A stretch of 60,626 bases of DNA from an uncultured bacterium (GCA_947088515.1 CAMUHA010000002.1:1-60626), one strand, 5' to 3'; counted from the first letter of the stretch, positions 33,368 to 42,578 are shown. Translations and numbers: made by a program. The notes: generated by a model from the sequence alone, not told the origin.

Positions 33368-34405
33368 ATGGATACAACGGTTGGAGCAATTTTTGAGCAG
33401 GGACAGCGGAGCATAAAGGTTCCGGTACCTGTTTTTATAAGAGCAAGCGCATCAGTTGTGGGAACCAAGGAAGGGGAAGGACCTTTTGGAGACAGTTTTG
33501 ACATGGTGGGCGGAGACGATAAATTTGGCTGTGAGACTTGGGAGGATGCGGAAAGCACCCTGCAAAAGGAGGCGCTTTTACTTGCCATAGGTAAATCAGG
33601 GCTGAGTAATAAAGAAATCAAATATTTATTTGCAGGAGATCTTTTGGGACAATCTATTGCCAGCAGCTTTGGACTTGCCAGCTTCCAGATTCCTCTGGTA
33701 GGTATGTATGGCGCCTGCTCCACCTGCGGGCTTACGATTTCCATGGCAACGGTTATGATTGCGGGAGGCATGGCGGAACATGCTGCCTGCGTTACCTCCA
33801 GTCATTTCGCCAGTGCGGAAAAGGAATTTCGTTTTCCGTTAGGATATGGAAACCAAAGACCTCTTTCCGCCACATGGACAGTAACAGGAAGCGGTGCATT
33901 TGTTTTAAGCAGTGTAAAAAGTGATAAGGACAGGGCAATGATTTCAGGTCTGACCCTGGGGAAAATTGTCGACTTTGGACTAAAAGATTCCATGAATATG
34001 GGGGCATGTATGGCCCCGGCCGCCGCAGACACGATTTACCATCACTTGGTAGATTTTGACAGAAAACCTTCTGATTATGATAAGATTATCACCGGGGATT
34101 TGGGAAATGTGGGACAAAAGGCTCTTTGGGATATGATGCGGGAAATGGGAATGGACATTTCCAAGGTGCATATGGATTGTGGAATGGAAATTTATGATAA
34201 AAGCCAGGACGCCCATGCGGGAGGCAGCGGCTGCGGATGCAGCGCGGTACTTTTGTCGGCTTATATATTGAAACAGCTGGAAGAGGGAAGATGGAAAAGA
34301 GTGCTGTTTGTGCCTACAGGAGCATTGCTTTCAAAGACCAGTTTTAATGAAGGACAGAGCATTCCAGGAATTGCCCACGGGGTGGAAATGGTGAGTTGTA
34401 AATAG
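33368..34405 (+). CDS. spoVAD: Stage V sporulation protein AD
   Basis: A 345-residue thiolase-fold protein without full catalytic machinery that binds dipicolinic acid on the SpoVA channel. Family features are LLAIGKSGLSNKEIKYLFAGDLLGQ (in pieces), YGACSTCGLT, and HAGGSGCGCSAVL near the C-terminus. Normal length. ATG 33368 follows CGGGAGG. A weak sigma-G-like pair (GAATA-17-AAAACTA) lies upstream. It is followed by a terminator-like hairpin, so it seems to be transcribed alone rather than within spoVACDE. Confidence 0.95.
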   Translation: MDTTVGAIFEQGQRSIKVPVPVFIRASASVVGTKEGEGPFGDSFDMVGGDDKFGCETWEDAESTLQKEALLLAIGKSGLSNKEIKYLFAGDLLGQSIASSFGLASFQIPLVGMYGACSTCGLTISMATVMIAGGMAEHAACVTSSHFASAEKEFRFPLGYGNQRPLSATWTVTGSGAFVLSSVKSDKDRAMISGLTLGKIVDFGLKDSMNMGACMAPAAADTIYHHLVDFDRKPSDYDKIITGDLGNVGQKALWDMMREMGMDISKVHMDCGMEIYDKSQDAHAGGSGCGCSAVLLSAYILKQLEEGRWKRVLFVPTGALLSKTSFNEGQSIPGIAHGVEMVSCK

Positions 34406-34416
34406 GAAATTTAATG

Positions 34417-34453
34417 AATATAGCAAATGGCACAGGACGCCGTTTGCTATATT
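34417..34453 (+). terminator. Terminator-like hairpin after spoVAD
   Basis: A 15-bp stem with one G-U pairs 34417-34431 with 34439-34453 (7-nt loop). The T run after it is short. Confidence 0.6.
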
Positions 34454-34591
34454 TCTGTCAGGCCATCAGGAGGCTTTCTGCATTGGTTTTGCTGTCCGCA
34501 GAAAGAAAAAAGGCTTGCATACAACAGGTAATTATGGGAAAATATTTATGACAAAGCGGCATAAAGGCTTTCCTTTGTCTGACAGAAGTAC

Positions 34592-34622
34592 AAATGGAAG
34601 TAAATGAAATAAATGGAAGTAA
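34592..34622. repeat. Two direct 12-bp repeats before the EEP gene
   Basis: AAATGGAAGTAA occurs at 34592-34603 and 34611-34622, period 19 bp, in the otherwise featureless stretch 34454-34667. It could be a regulator-binding pair or chance. Confidence 0.35.
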
Positions 34623-34667
34623 TAAAAGACAACAGGCACGCTCTGGGAGAAAAGGCAGATTATCAAT

Positions 34668-35759
34668 ATGAATAATAAAGTAAAAAAAAGAGTAAAGAAA
34701 ATTATTATTTTCCTGATGGCAGTATTAATGGTATTTGGCGTGTATGCGGCCTATGTTTTTAAGACATATTACCGGTTGTCGGATAAGCTGACTCTGGAAG
34801 TGAAAAGAAATGGGGAAAACGCTTATTTTGACGAGGACTTTTCCGTTGTGCCCGGACAGGCATACTCCATTATGACTTATAATATTGGGTTTGGAGCCTA
34901 TCAGAAGGATTACAGCTTTTTTATGGACGGCGGCAAATCCTCCTGGGCGAAAGATGAAGAGAGCGTGATGGCGGCAGTCAGCGCCATGGGAGAGATTGTA
35001 AATACCGTTGCCCCGGACTTTGTTCTTTTACAGGAGGTGGACATTGACGGGACCCGTTCTTACCATGTGGATGAGCTGGAGCTGATTAACCAGTTTATTA
35101 AGGGATATTATTATGATTTTGCCCAGGATTATGATTCCCCCTTTTTGTTTTTTCCTCCATGGCAGCCTCATGGGGCAAATAAAAGCGGGATTGTCACCTA
35201 CTCAAGGGCGGAAATAACAGACACTATGAGAAGAAGTTTGCCTATTTCGGAGTCTTTTAGCAAGCTGGTGGATTTGGACAGATGTTATTCCATATCCAGA
35301 ATCCCCACGGAAAATGGAAAGCAATTATGTATTTACAATGTACATACGTCAGCCTATGGAGGCAGTGATGAAATCAGGCAGGCACAGCTTTCTATGCTTT
35401 ATGAGGACATGCAGGCGGATTATGGTAAAGGCAATTATGTGGTCTGCGGAGGGGATTTTAACCATAACCTGAAAGAAGGAACGCAGGAAAATGCGCCCGA
35501 GTGGGCCTATCCGTTTCCGAGAGAAAGCCTTCCGGAAGGTTTCCACATGGCGATTGATGGGATACAGCCGCCCTCAGATGTTTCCCATAATACCTGCCGG
35601 AGCGCCGAGACGCCTTATGATGAAGAGACAACCTATACAGTTACTTTAGACGGTTTTATTGTTTCAGAGAATGTGCATGTGAATTATTATCAGCACATGG
35701 ACTGGGGATATGAATTTTCAGATCATGACCCGGTTTTTATGCAGTTTATATTGGAATAG
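34668..35759 (+). CDS. Membrane-anchored endonuclease/exonuclease/phosphatase (EEP) family protein
   Basis: A 363-residue protein with an N-terminal anchor (about 10-30) and an outward-facing EEP domain: MTYNIGFGAY, metal-binding Glu in LLQEVD, GGDFNHN and the catalytic SDHDPV at the C-terminus. The substrate may be a phosphodiester, phospholipid or sphingolipid; the sequence does not decide. The start ATG 34668 has no strong ribosome binding site (AAAAGG about 20 nt upstream), so translation may be weak. Confidence 0.85.
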   Translation: MNNKVKKRVKKIIIFLMAVLMVFGVYAAYVFKTYYRLSDKLTLEVKRNGENAYFDEDFSVVPGQAYSIMTYNIGFGAYQKDYSFFMDGGKSSWAKDEESVMAAVSAMGEIVNTVAPDFVLLQEVDIDGTRSYHVDELELINQFIKGYYYDFAQDYDSPFLFFPPWQPHGANKSGIVTYSRAEITDTMRRSLPISESFSKLVDLDRCYSISRIPTENGKQLCIYNVHTSAYGGSDEIRQAQLSMLYEDMQADYGKGNYVVCGGDFNHNLKEGTQENAPEWAYPFPRESLPEGFHMAIDGIQPPSDVSHNTCRSAETPYDEETTYTVTLDGFIVSENVHVNYYQHMDWGYEFSDHDPVFMQFILE

Positions 35760-35763
35760 CGGT

Positions 35764-35794
35764 GGAATATTAATAAACGCAAAAGGCCATACTA
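35764..35794 (+). promoter_or_regulatory. Candidate sigma-G (forespore) promoter of spoVAA-spoVAB
   Basis: GGAATA (35764-35769) and CATACTA (35788-35794) are 18 bp apart. CATACTA is the preferred -10 of sigma G, and GAATA fits its -35. It lies 48 nt before spoVAA. Confidence 0.7.
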
Positions 35795-35841
35795 GCCCCT
35801 ATAATAAAAGAGAGCGGATGCGCTCTGGCAGGGAGGTTAGT

Positions 35842-36468
35842 ATGGCAGGAATTGTTTTATATTTAAAAGCGGAACAGAATGCGGAGGTGATGAACGAACA
35901 CGTTTGTGTAAAAGACATTGCCTCCGTTTATTGTTCGGATAAAACGGTATGTGCAAAGGCGAAAGCCTTAAAAATCCACCAGTTTAGTGAAAAAGAAAAA
36001 AAAAGGCAGGTAATCAGTATACTAAAGGTAATAGAACTGATTGAAAGCGCCTGTCCTGGCGTAACCGTGGAGAGCCTTGGAGAAAATGCCACACTAATAG
36101 AGCTGGTAAATGTAAACAGGCACAAAGGATTTATGCAGTGGGCAAAGATGGCGTTTGTTGCCGCTATCAGCTTCTTTGGAACTGGCTTTACGATTATGGC
36201 ATTTCATAATGATATCAGCATTAATAAAATATTTTCCAGAGTGTATGAAATGGTTATGGGGTACCCGGCCGACGGCTACAGCATTCTGGAGGTGTCCTAT
36301 TCCGTTGGTCTATCTGCTGGTATTATATTGTTCTTTAATCATATTGGAGGCAGAAGGATTACCAAGGACCCGACCCCTATTGAAGTGGAAATGAGAGTGT
36401 ATGAGACGGATGTGAATAAGTCACTGATTGAAACAGCTGACAGAGAAGGAGAGACAATTGATGTTTGA
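35842..36468 (+). CDS. spoVAA: Stage V sporulation protein AA
   Basis: A 208-residue SpoVA membrane protein. It has a cytoplasmic N-terminal domain (about 1-92, VCVKDIASVYCSDKTVCAKA), then two membrane segments (about 95-118 and 145-165) and the family end region RRITKDPTPIEVEMRVYETD. It is thought to support the dipicolinic-acid channel. ATG 35842 follows GGGAGG. It overlaps spoVAB by 8 nt, keeping only the AA-AB part of the Bacillus spoVA order. A sigma-G-like promoter precedes it. Confidence 0.93.
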   Translation: MAGIVLYLKAEQNAEVMNEHVCVKDIASVYCSDKTVCAKAKALKIHQFSEKEKKRQVISILKVIELIESACPGVTVESLGENATLIELVNVNRHKGFMQWAKMAFVAAISFFGTGFTIMAFHNDISINKIFSRVYEMVMGYPADGYSILEVSYSVGLSAGIILFFNHIGGRRITKDPTPIEVEMRVYETDVNKSLIETADREGETIDV

Positions 36469-36970
36469 GCAAACGGTGTTTTTAAAACAGGTTTTTCTTG
36501 GAATATGCGGATTAAGTTTTGGGTTTCTTGCATCGGCCGGGGTTTTTACGGTATTGGTTTCCGTGGGGCTGATTCCAAGATTTGCAGGAAAAATGCACGT
36601 GGCTAAAAAAGTTTTTGCGCTGGAAGAGGCGGTTATTTTCGGTACTCTTTGCGGCGGTTTTTTAAGTGTTTTTTCAGAATACGGCAATTTGGGAGGTTTT
36701 GTGCTTTCAAGGGAGATATTTGGGGAGAATACCATTCTTATCTGGAAGTGGGCAGGAGGAAGTCTGCTTGTTTTAGGAGGCTTTTTTGCCGGGATGTTTG
36801 TGGGATGTCTTGCCCTTGCCATAGCAGAAATGCTGGATTCCATTCCCATTTTTGCAAGGCGTATAGGATTCCGTCACGGGCTTGGGATTGCCATTGCGGC
36901 AGCAGCCTGTGGAAAGTTAACCGGAAGCCTGATTTATTTTGCCAAAGGGATTTACTTGTCTGGATTGTAA
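36461..36970 (+). CDS. spoVAB: Stage V sporulation protein AB
   Basis: A 169-residue integral membrane protein with four or five hydrophobic segments and the SpoVAB pattern GFLASAGVFTVLVSVGLIPR, HVAKKVFALEEAVIFG and MLDSIPIFARR. ATG 36461 lies inside the end of spoVAA (8-nt overlap) behind AAGGAG, implying translational coupling. In Bacillus spoVAC follows; here a small unrelated gene and ridA follow instead. Confidence 0.92.
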   Translation: MFEQTVFLKQVFLGICGLSFGFLASAGVFTVLVSVGLIPRFAGKMHVAKKVFALEEAVIFGTLCGGFLSVFSEYGNLGGFVLSREIFGENTILIWKWAGGSLLVLGGFFAGMFVGCLALAIAEMLDSIPIFARRIGFRHGLGIAIAAAACGKLTGSLIYFAKGIYLSGL

Positions 36971-37121
36971 TATGCAAGTATGCTTTCACAGAACGTACAG
37001 TAAATACGCATTCCCGACCAGTGAAAAGCAACATATGCAAACCTATTTTCAGGAGTCGGTAAAAAATGGATTGAAAAATAGAAGAAAGCCTATTAAAATA
37101 GATGGGGATGGAGGTTTGGAT

Positions 37122-37370
37122 ATGCGGCGGATGGAGTTTAAAATGGAGCGTCCCGGCCTTTTAAAAGAGGGGGATGAAGTAACGGTAACGGAAGGCGTGC
37201 TTCCAAGCAACTATTATTATACGATTGACCCTTCCCTTGCCATGTCCGGAAATTTTCCTTTCCGGGAGCGGATGTTAGCCAGAGAGGGAAAAGTCGTCAG
37301 TATCATTGAAAATGAACGTGGATTTTATGTAACGGTGGAATTTGATGATAAGGACGAAAGAAACATTTAA
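37122..37370 (+). CDS. Small conserved-looking protein (82 aa), hypothetical
   Basis: An 82-residue protein starting at ATG 37122 behind GGAGG. The sequence (PGLLKEGDEVTVTEGVLPSN, then REGKVVSIIENERGFYVTVE) reads as a small beta-barrel of SH3/KOW-like character that might bind nucleic acid or protein. It lies 151 nt after spoVAB and 70 nt before ridA. I recognise no family. Longer in-frame reading upstream to 36939 overlaps spoVAB and is unlikely. Confidence 0.65.
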   Translation: MRRMEFKMERPGLLKEGDEVTVTEGVLPSNYYYTIDPSLAMSGNFPFRERMLAREGKVVSIIENERGFYVTVEFDDKDERNI

Positions 37371-37440
37371 AAACAGCATCCGGTCTAAAGCGGGTTTCAA
37401 ACACGCTCTAAGGAAACGGAACTGGAACAGGAGGATAATT

Positions 37441-37815
37441 ATGTTAACAAAAGTATCAACATCAAAGGCGCCTGCGGCGATAGGCCCTTATTCCCAGGGA
37501 GTGATTGCAAATGGATTTCTGTTTGCGTCAGGGCAGATTCCCATTGTCCCGGAGACGGGAATGATTGCAGAGGGTGATATCACCGTCCAGGCACAGCAGG
37601 TTATGAAGAATGTGGGAGAAGTGCTAAAGGAAGCGGGAACGGATTATGGAAATGTGGTTAAAACCACCTGTTTTCTTGCAGAAATGTCTGATTTTGCAGC
37701 GTTCAACAGTGTTTATGAAAAGTATTTTACAGGAAAACCGGCAAGAAGCTGCGTTGCTGTAAAGGAATTGCCAAAGAATGTGCTGTGTGAAGTGGAAGTA
37801 ATTGCAGTTGTGTAG
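37441..37815 (+). CDS. ridA: RidA family reactive enamine/imine deaminase
   Basis: A 124-residue RidA/YjgF protein that hydrolyses 2-aminoacrylate and other reactive enamines made by PLP enzymes. Key features are AIGPYSQGV, the substrate-binding Arg in PARSCVAV, and the C-terminal EVEVIAVV. The usual trimeric family length. ATG 37441 follows AGGAGG, preceded by the GGAACTGGAA motif shared with dapL and guaB leaders. A shikimate-kinase-like gene follows 41 nt later. Confidence 0.92.
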   Translation: MLTKVSTSKAPAAIGPYSQGVIANGFLFASGQIPIVPETGMIAEGDITVQAQQVMKNVGEVLKEAGTDYGNVVKTTCFLAEMSDFAAFNSVYEKYFTGKPARSCVAVKELPKNVLCEVEVIAVV

Positions 37816-37856
37816 AAAAACAACGGACAAAGCATATTGCAGGCAGGGGAAATAAT

Positions 37857-38351
37857 ATGGAAAATATTATATTGATTGGAATGCCGGGGGCAGGAAAAAG
37901 CACAGTTGGAGTAGTGCTGGCAAAGAAGCTGGGATACCAGTTTCTTGATTCTGACCTTGTCATTCAGGACAAATATGGAAAACTGCTTTACCAGCTGATT
38001 GAGGAGAGAGGCGAAGCAGGTTTTCTTATGCTTGAAAATGAAGTGAATGCGGCGATTTGTGCAGACAAGGCTGTAATAGCCACAGGGGGCAGCGCAGTAT
38101 ATGGAAAGGACGCCATGGCGCATTTTAAGGATATGGGCCGTATTGTATATTTAAAGCTTCCCTATGAGGAATTAAAAGAGCGGCTGGGGGACCTCCATGA
38201 ACGGGGGGTTGTGCTGAAAAAGGGATACACGCTTCTGGATTTATACAAAGAGCGCTGCGTTTTGTATGAAAAATATGCAGATGTGGTTGTTGACTGTGGC
38301 GGCAGGGATATCAGAAGTGTGGTGAAGGAAATTGCCGGTAATGTCCGGTAG
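37857..38351 (+). CDS. aroK: Shikimate kinase-like P-loop kinase
   Basis: A 164-residue NMP-kinase-fold protein. The P-loop is GMPGAGKST (8-16) and the DSD motif (31-33) matches shikimate kinase. However, the substrate Arg expected in the GE-x-x-FR-x-x-E motif is Leu57 here (GEAGFLMLE), and the GGG loop reads GGS (77-79). The lid and adenine-binding region (ERCVLYEKYADVVVD) remain. It may be a divergent shikimate kinase or a kinase for a related small molecule. No other aromatic pathway gene is adjacent. Confidence 0.75.
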   Translation: MENIILIGMPGAGKSTVGVVLAKKLGYQFLDSDLVIQDKYGKLLYQLIEERGEAGFLMLENEVNAAICADKAVIATGGSAVYGKDAMAHFKDMGRIVYLKLPYEELKERLGDLHERGVVLKKGYTLLDLYKERCVLYEKYADVVVDCGGRDIRSVVKEIAGNVR

Positions 38352-38393
38352 TAAAGTACGACTTGAAAAAGAATGGATGGAGAGGACACACCT

Positions 38394-39287
38394 ATGAAAA
38401 AAAATTCTTTGAGAAGCAGTTTCCTGTTGTTTCTGGCAGCTTTTATCTGGGGCGTGGCATTTGTGGCGCAGAGTGTGGGAATGGATTATATGGGCCCTTT
38501 TTCCTTTAACGGGGCAAGGTTTTTGATGGGAAGCGCAACGCTTCTTCCTTTTGTTTATGTGCGCAGAAGGAAGGACAGAAAGAAAAATATTCCCCGTGCC
38601 AGCTTAAAGATTACGCTTACAGGCGGCATCTGCTGTGGGATAGTCCTGTGCTCGGCGGCTTTGCTGCAGCAGTTTGGCATTATTGAGACTACGGTGGGAA
38701 AAGCGGGATTTATCACTACTTTGTATATTATCATTGTGCCGGTTATGGGGATTTTCCTCAAAAGGAAGGCGCCGGGAAAGGTGTGGATAGGAGCAGTGAT
38801 AGCTGCTTTTGGCATGTATCTTTTGTGCATGAATGAAAAATTTGCCCTAAGCAGAGGAGATACTTATGTGTTTATCTGTGCTATTTTGTTTTCCATACAT
38901 ATTCTGGTGATTGATTACTTTTCACCCAGGGCGGATGGAGTAGAGTTATCCTGTCTCCAGTTCCTGACCGCCGGGATAATCAGCAGTATTCTTGCCTTTG
39001 TGTTTGAAAAACCGGAGCTTTCCGGTTTTATAGACGGCATCGTTCCTTTGGCTTATGCGGGTATTATGTCCAGCGGCGTGGCATATACGCTGCAGGTTGT
39101 GGGACAGAAGGATCTGGACCCTACAATTGCCTCCCTCATTCTTTCATTGGAATCAGTGGTTTCCATGCTGGCAGGATGGGTGATTTTGGGACAGGAGCTT
39201 ACAAGCAGAGAGCTGTTTGGATGTGTTCTGGTATTTGGAGCAGTGATTTTGGTTCAGCTGCCGGAAAAAGGCAAAAAAAAAGATTGA
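38394..39287 (+). CDS. DMT superfamily (EamA) transporter
   Basis: A 297-residue membrane protein with ten predicted segments in two EamA repeats (about 8-140 and 150-290). Typical marks are AAFIWGVAFVAQSVG and the second-repeat ASLILSLESVVSMLAGWVILG (in pieces). Such carriers export amino acids, nucleosides or other metabolites; the substrate is not readable. The start ATG 38394 follows GGAGAGG. Tandem hairpins follow the stop codon. Confidence 0.9.
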   Translation: MKKNSLRSSFLLFLAAFIWGVAFVAQSVGMDYMGPFSFNGARFLMGSATLLPFVYVRRRKDRKKNIPRASLKITLTGGICCGIVLCSAALLQQFGIIETTVGKAGFITTLYIIIVPVMGIFLKRKAPGKVWIGAVIAAFGMYLLCMNEKFALSRGDTYVFICAILFSIHILVIDYFSPRADGVELSCLQFLTAGIISSILAFVFEKPELSGFIDGIVPLAYAGIMSSGVAYTLQVVGQKDLDPTIASLILSLESVVSMLAGWVILGQELTSRELFGCVLVFGAVILVQLPEKGKKKD

Positions 39288-39337
39288 AAATTGAAAATTT
39301 TCAATCTGGAGATTTGCGCTGCGCACAAAGTCTCCAG
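39282..39337 (+). terminator. Two adjoining hairpins after the EamA gene
   Basis: An 11-bp perfect stem (39282-39292 with 39296-39306) overlaps the stop codon and is followed at once by a second stem (CTGGAGA/TCTCCAG, 39306-39312 with 39331-39337, extended inside by TTTG/CAAA). The first arm contains TTTT. They could act as a terminator or processing site before the glucosidase gene. Confidence 0.45.
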
Positions 39338-39394
39338 GCTTTGGAAGGAAGCATGGTTATAAATATGAAATAAAAAGGGAAAAGGTGGGTTAAA

Positions 39395-41737
39395 ATGTTC
39401 GGAAAGTTAAAAGAATATCATGTAAATGGACAGAAAGTTTTTTTTACCTTTGAGGGAGCTTTAGAGAATATACAGCCTTGTATAGAAGTGATATCGGACT
39501 GGATTATAAATGTGTTTGCAGATTATACCGGTATGGGACACAGAACAAGAGCGATTGAAGGAGAGCTGGGAGAGAGGCTTAACGGATACAGCGCCTTAGA
39601 AAATAACAGGGATGTACAGGAAAATAAAAATCTGTCAGAAGTGTCATGGGAAGAAAACAGCGTGGTAATCAGAACCAGTGAATTGACTGTGAAAGTCAGC
39701 GACGGTTTCCTTGTAGATTTTTATGATAAACATGGCACGCCCTTAAGTATGGCCTACAGAGGAAAAAGGAAAAAGGCGGCGCTGGTCAGTGAAGCGACGC
39801 TTGAACTGCTTGCAAAGGAAGGACATGATGCGTCTGCTGTGGCAGGAGAAGATTATAAAGTGCAGGAAGTAAGGTGTCTGGAAGACGCCGACTGTATTTA
39901 TGGTTTGGGAGATAAGACTGGATTTTTAAATAAGAGATATTATGAATACGAAATGTGGAATTCAGATATTCCGGACCCCCAGGAGGATAATTTCAAATCT
40001 CTTTATAAAAGTATTCCGTTTATGCTTATTCTGAAGGATGAGGGACGATACGGTATTTTCTTTGACAATCATAATAAAACCTATTTTGATTTGGGAAAAG
40101 AATGTAATGATTACTATGTGTTTGGCGCGGATGATGGAAATCTGGATTACTATTTTATAGGCGGAGAGAGCCTTAAAAATGTAATTACAGGCTACACAAA
40201 TCTGACCGGACGGGCCCCTATGCAGCAGCTTTGGACTTTGGGGTATCATCAGTCAAGATGGGGCTATGAGTCCGAAGGGCAAATCCGTGAAGTGGCCAGG
40301 AAGCTGCGGGAATATGACCTGCCCTGTGACTGTATCCATTTCGATATTGATTATATGGATCATTATAAGGTTTTCACCTGGAATAAAGAGACTTACCAGG
40401 ATGAAAGAAAAGTGATATCCGATTTAAAGGAAATGGGAATAAAGGCAGTGACAATCATTGACCCCGGCGTAAAGGTGGAAAAGGATTACTATGTATATGA
40501 GGAAGGCAGGGAGAAGGAATATTTTGCAAAAACACCAAATGGCGAGATTTATGTCAACGAGGTATGGCCGGGAGATGCCGTATACCCGGATTTTGGAAAC
40601 CCCGATGTGCGCAGATGGTGGGGAGAAAAACAGAAGTTTCTGACAGAACTTGGTATATCAGGTGTATGGAATGATATGAATGAACCTGCAAGCTTCCGGG
40701 GACCATTGCCGGATGATGTGGCTTTTACTGATGAGGATGCCCCGGCGCCCCATTCCCAGATTCATAATATTTATGGACATAATATGGCAAAGGCAACCTA
40801 TGAAGGTTGGAAGAAGCTGACAGGCAACCGTCCGTTTGTAATTACCAGAGCATGTTACTCCGGCTCACAGAAATATACGACTGCATGGACCGGAGACAAT
40901 CACAGCATTTGGACCCACCTGCGTATGGCAATTCCACAGCTGTGCAATCTGGGAATGTCCGGCATGAACTTTGTGGGAACAGATATTGGAGGGTTTGGGA
41001 GTGACGGTACGCCGGAATTGTTTGCCAGATGGATTGAGGCCGGATGTTTTTCGCCTCTGTTTAGAAACCATTGTGCAACAGGCTGCCGGGTACAGGAGCC
41101 GTGGCAGTTTGGGGAAGAAACGCTTGCTATCAGCAGAAAATATCTAAATCTACGATATGAACTGCTTCCTTATTTGTATGATTTGATGCGTGAAACGGAA
41201 AATACAGGGATTCCCATGCTGCGTCCCCTTGTGCTGGAATATGAAAAAGACGAAAACCTGAAGAACCGGAACGATGAATTTATGGTTGGTGACAGACTTC
41301 TGGTGGCGCCAGTGGTGGAACAGGGCGCAAGGGAAAAAATGGTATATCTTCCGGAAGGAATCTGGTATGATTACTGGACGGGGGAAAAGAAAGAGGGCAA
41401 AAGCTTCTTTGTAAGAAAGGCGCCTTTGGATGTATGCCCTGTTTATGTAAAGGCAGGCGCCGTTATTCCCAAATTTCCGGCACGGCTTTGTGTGGGAGAG
41501 GAGAAGGATGATGTGCTGATTTTGGAAGTCTATCCAGGGCAGGGAACCTATACCCATTATCAGGACAACGGGAAAGATTTTGCATACCGACAGGGAGCAT
41601 ACAATGAATACAGAATTATAAATGAAAATGGCTCCGCAACGGTGGAAAAACTTCATGAAGGTTATAAGGAATATGGAAAGATAGAAATAAGGGCCGGAGA
41701 GCAAATCTGGAAGCAGCATTTTGATGTGAAACGCTAA
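39395..41737 (+). CDS. Glycoside hydrolase family 31 alpha-glucosidase
   Basis: A 780-residue GH31 enzyme without a signal peptide, so probably intracellular, cleaving alpha-glucosidic (or alpha-xylosidic) bonds of imported oligosaccharides. The N-terminal beta-sandwich (about 1-240) precedes the catalytic barrel with nucleophile Asp in GVWNDMNEPASF and acid/base Asp in TAWTGDNHSIW, and C-terminal beta domains. The motif WNDMNEP is the alpha-glucosidase form. The start follows AAAAGG. Substrate preference is not readable. Confidence 0.93.
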   Translation: MFGKLKEYHVNGQKVFFTFEGALENIQPCIEVISDWIINVFADYTGMGHRTRAIEGELGERLNGYSALENNRDVQENKNLSEVSWEENSVVIRTSELTVKVSDGFLVDFYDKHGTPLSMAYRGKRKKAALVSEATLELLAKEGHDASAVAGEDYKVQEVRCLEDADCIYGLGDKTGFLNKRYYEYEMWNSDIPDPQEDNFKSLYKSIPFMLILKDEGRYGIFFDNHNKTYFDLGKECNDYYVFGADDGNLDYYFIGGESLKNVITGYTNLTGRAPMQQLWTLGYHQSRWGYESEGQIREVARKLREYDLPCDCIHFDIDYMDHYKVFTWNKETYQDERKVISDLKEMGIKAVTIIDPGVKVEKDYYVYEEGREKEYFAKTPNGEIYVNEVWPGDAVYPDFGNPDVRRWWGEKQKFLTELGISGVWNDMNEPASFRGPLPDDVAFTDEDAPAPHSQIHNIYGHNMAKATYEGWKKLTGNRPFVITRACYSGSQKYTTAWTGDNHSIWTHLRMAIPQLCNLGMSGMNFVGTDIGGFGSDGTPELFARWIEAGCFSPLFRNHCATGCRVQEPWQFGEETLAISRKYLNLRYELLPYLYDLMRETENTGIPMLRPLVLEYEKDENLKNRNDEFMVGDRLLVAPVVEQGAREKMVYLPEGIWYDYWTGEKKEGKSFFVRKAPLDVCPVYVKAGAVIPKFPARLCVGEEKDDVLILEVYPGQGTYTHYQDNGKDFAYRQGAYNEYRIINENGSATVEKLHEGYKEYGKIEIRAGEQIWKQHFDVKR

Positions 41738-41774
41738 AGCATATTATCAACAGCACAGACAGGGAGGAAGGAAA

Positions 41775-42578
41775 ATGGCGTCAGGAAGCCGCATGAAAGT
41801 AACGTATCTGTACCATAGTGGTTTTGCAGTGGAACTGGATAACTTTTTGCTGGTTTTTGATTATATAAAGGCGAAAGAGCAAGGGTTTGGAGGCGACTGT
41901 GCCCCGGACTTTTTGGGAAGTAAGCAGCTCTTAGTTTTTGCCAGTCATAAGCATCCTGACCATTTCCAGCTCTCTGCTTTTGCATGGGCGGAAAATATAT
42001 CAAAAAACACATGTTATTTTGTGGGAAATGATATCAAGCTAAATGAAAAATACCTTGAAAGAAAAGGAATATCACCTGATATTTTAAAAAGACTGAACCG
42101 GATGGCAGGCGGAAGTGTGTATAAAAGCCCGGATGAGAGCTTCAGGGTTGAGGCTTTGCGTTCCACAGACCAGGGAGCCGCTTTTCTGGTAACTGTTGGA
42201 GACAAGTGTATTTACCATGCAGGAGACTTGAATTATTGGTATTGGGAGGAAGAGCCAAAAGAGTGGAATGAAAAAATGGAAAGGGACTATAAGGGAGAGA
42301 TTGACAAAATTGCAGGAAGGCATATAGACATAGCGTTTGTTCCCTTAGACCCCAGACTGCAAAAAGGATATGGTCTGGGAATGGACTATTTTTTGCAGAA
42401 GGTACATGCAGAAAAGATATTTCCCATGCACATGTGGGGAGAATACGAAGTGATTGAAAGGTATAAACAGACAGAAACAGGAAGTCGTTTTGCCGGAAAA
42501 ATTGCAGATGTTTCAGAGGAAAATGCAGAATTTTTTATTGACATGCTTTCGCCGCCTGTATCTCTTATAAAAGGATAA
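41775..42578 (+). CDS. Metallo-beta-lactamase-fold hydrolase
   Basis: A 267-residue MBL-fold protein with the metal motif SHKHPDH (HxHxDH), a second ligand in YHAGDLNYW and a late His in FPMHMWG. It resembles the UPF0173/UlaG-like branch that hydrolyses cyclic phosphodiesters or lactones. Substrate unknown. ATG 41775 follows GGGAGGAAGG; MKVTYLYHSG at residue 7 is a possible alternative start. It ends 50 nt before spoVAE. Confidence 0.87.
   Translation: MASGSRMKVTYLYHSGFAVELDNFLLVFDYIKAKEQGFGGDCAPDFLGSKQLLVFASHKHPDHFQLSAFAWAENISKNTCYFVGNDIKLNEKYLERKGISPDILKRLNRMAGGSVYKSPDESFRVEALRSTDQGAAFLVTVGDKCIYHAGDLNYWYWEEEPKEWNEKMERDYKGEIDKIAGRHIDIAFVPLDPRLQKGYGLGMDYFLQKVHAEKIFPMHMWGEYEVIERYKQTETGSRFAGKIADVSEENAEFFIDMLSPPVSLIKG

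Noticed and set aside
34592..34622. Possible CRISPR-like direct repeats
   Set aside because: Only two 12-bp copies with a 7-nt gap and no cas genes in the window.
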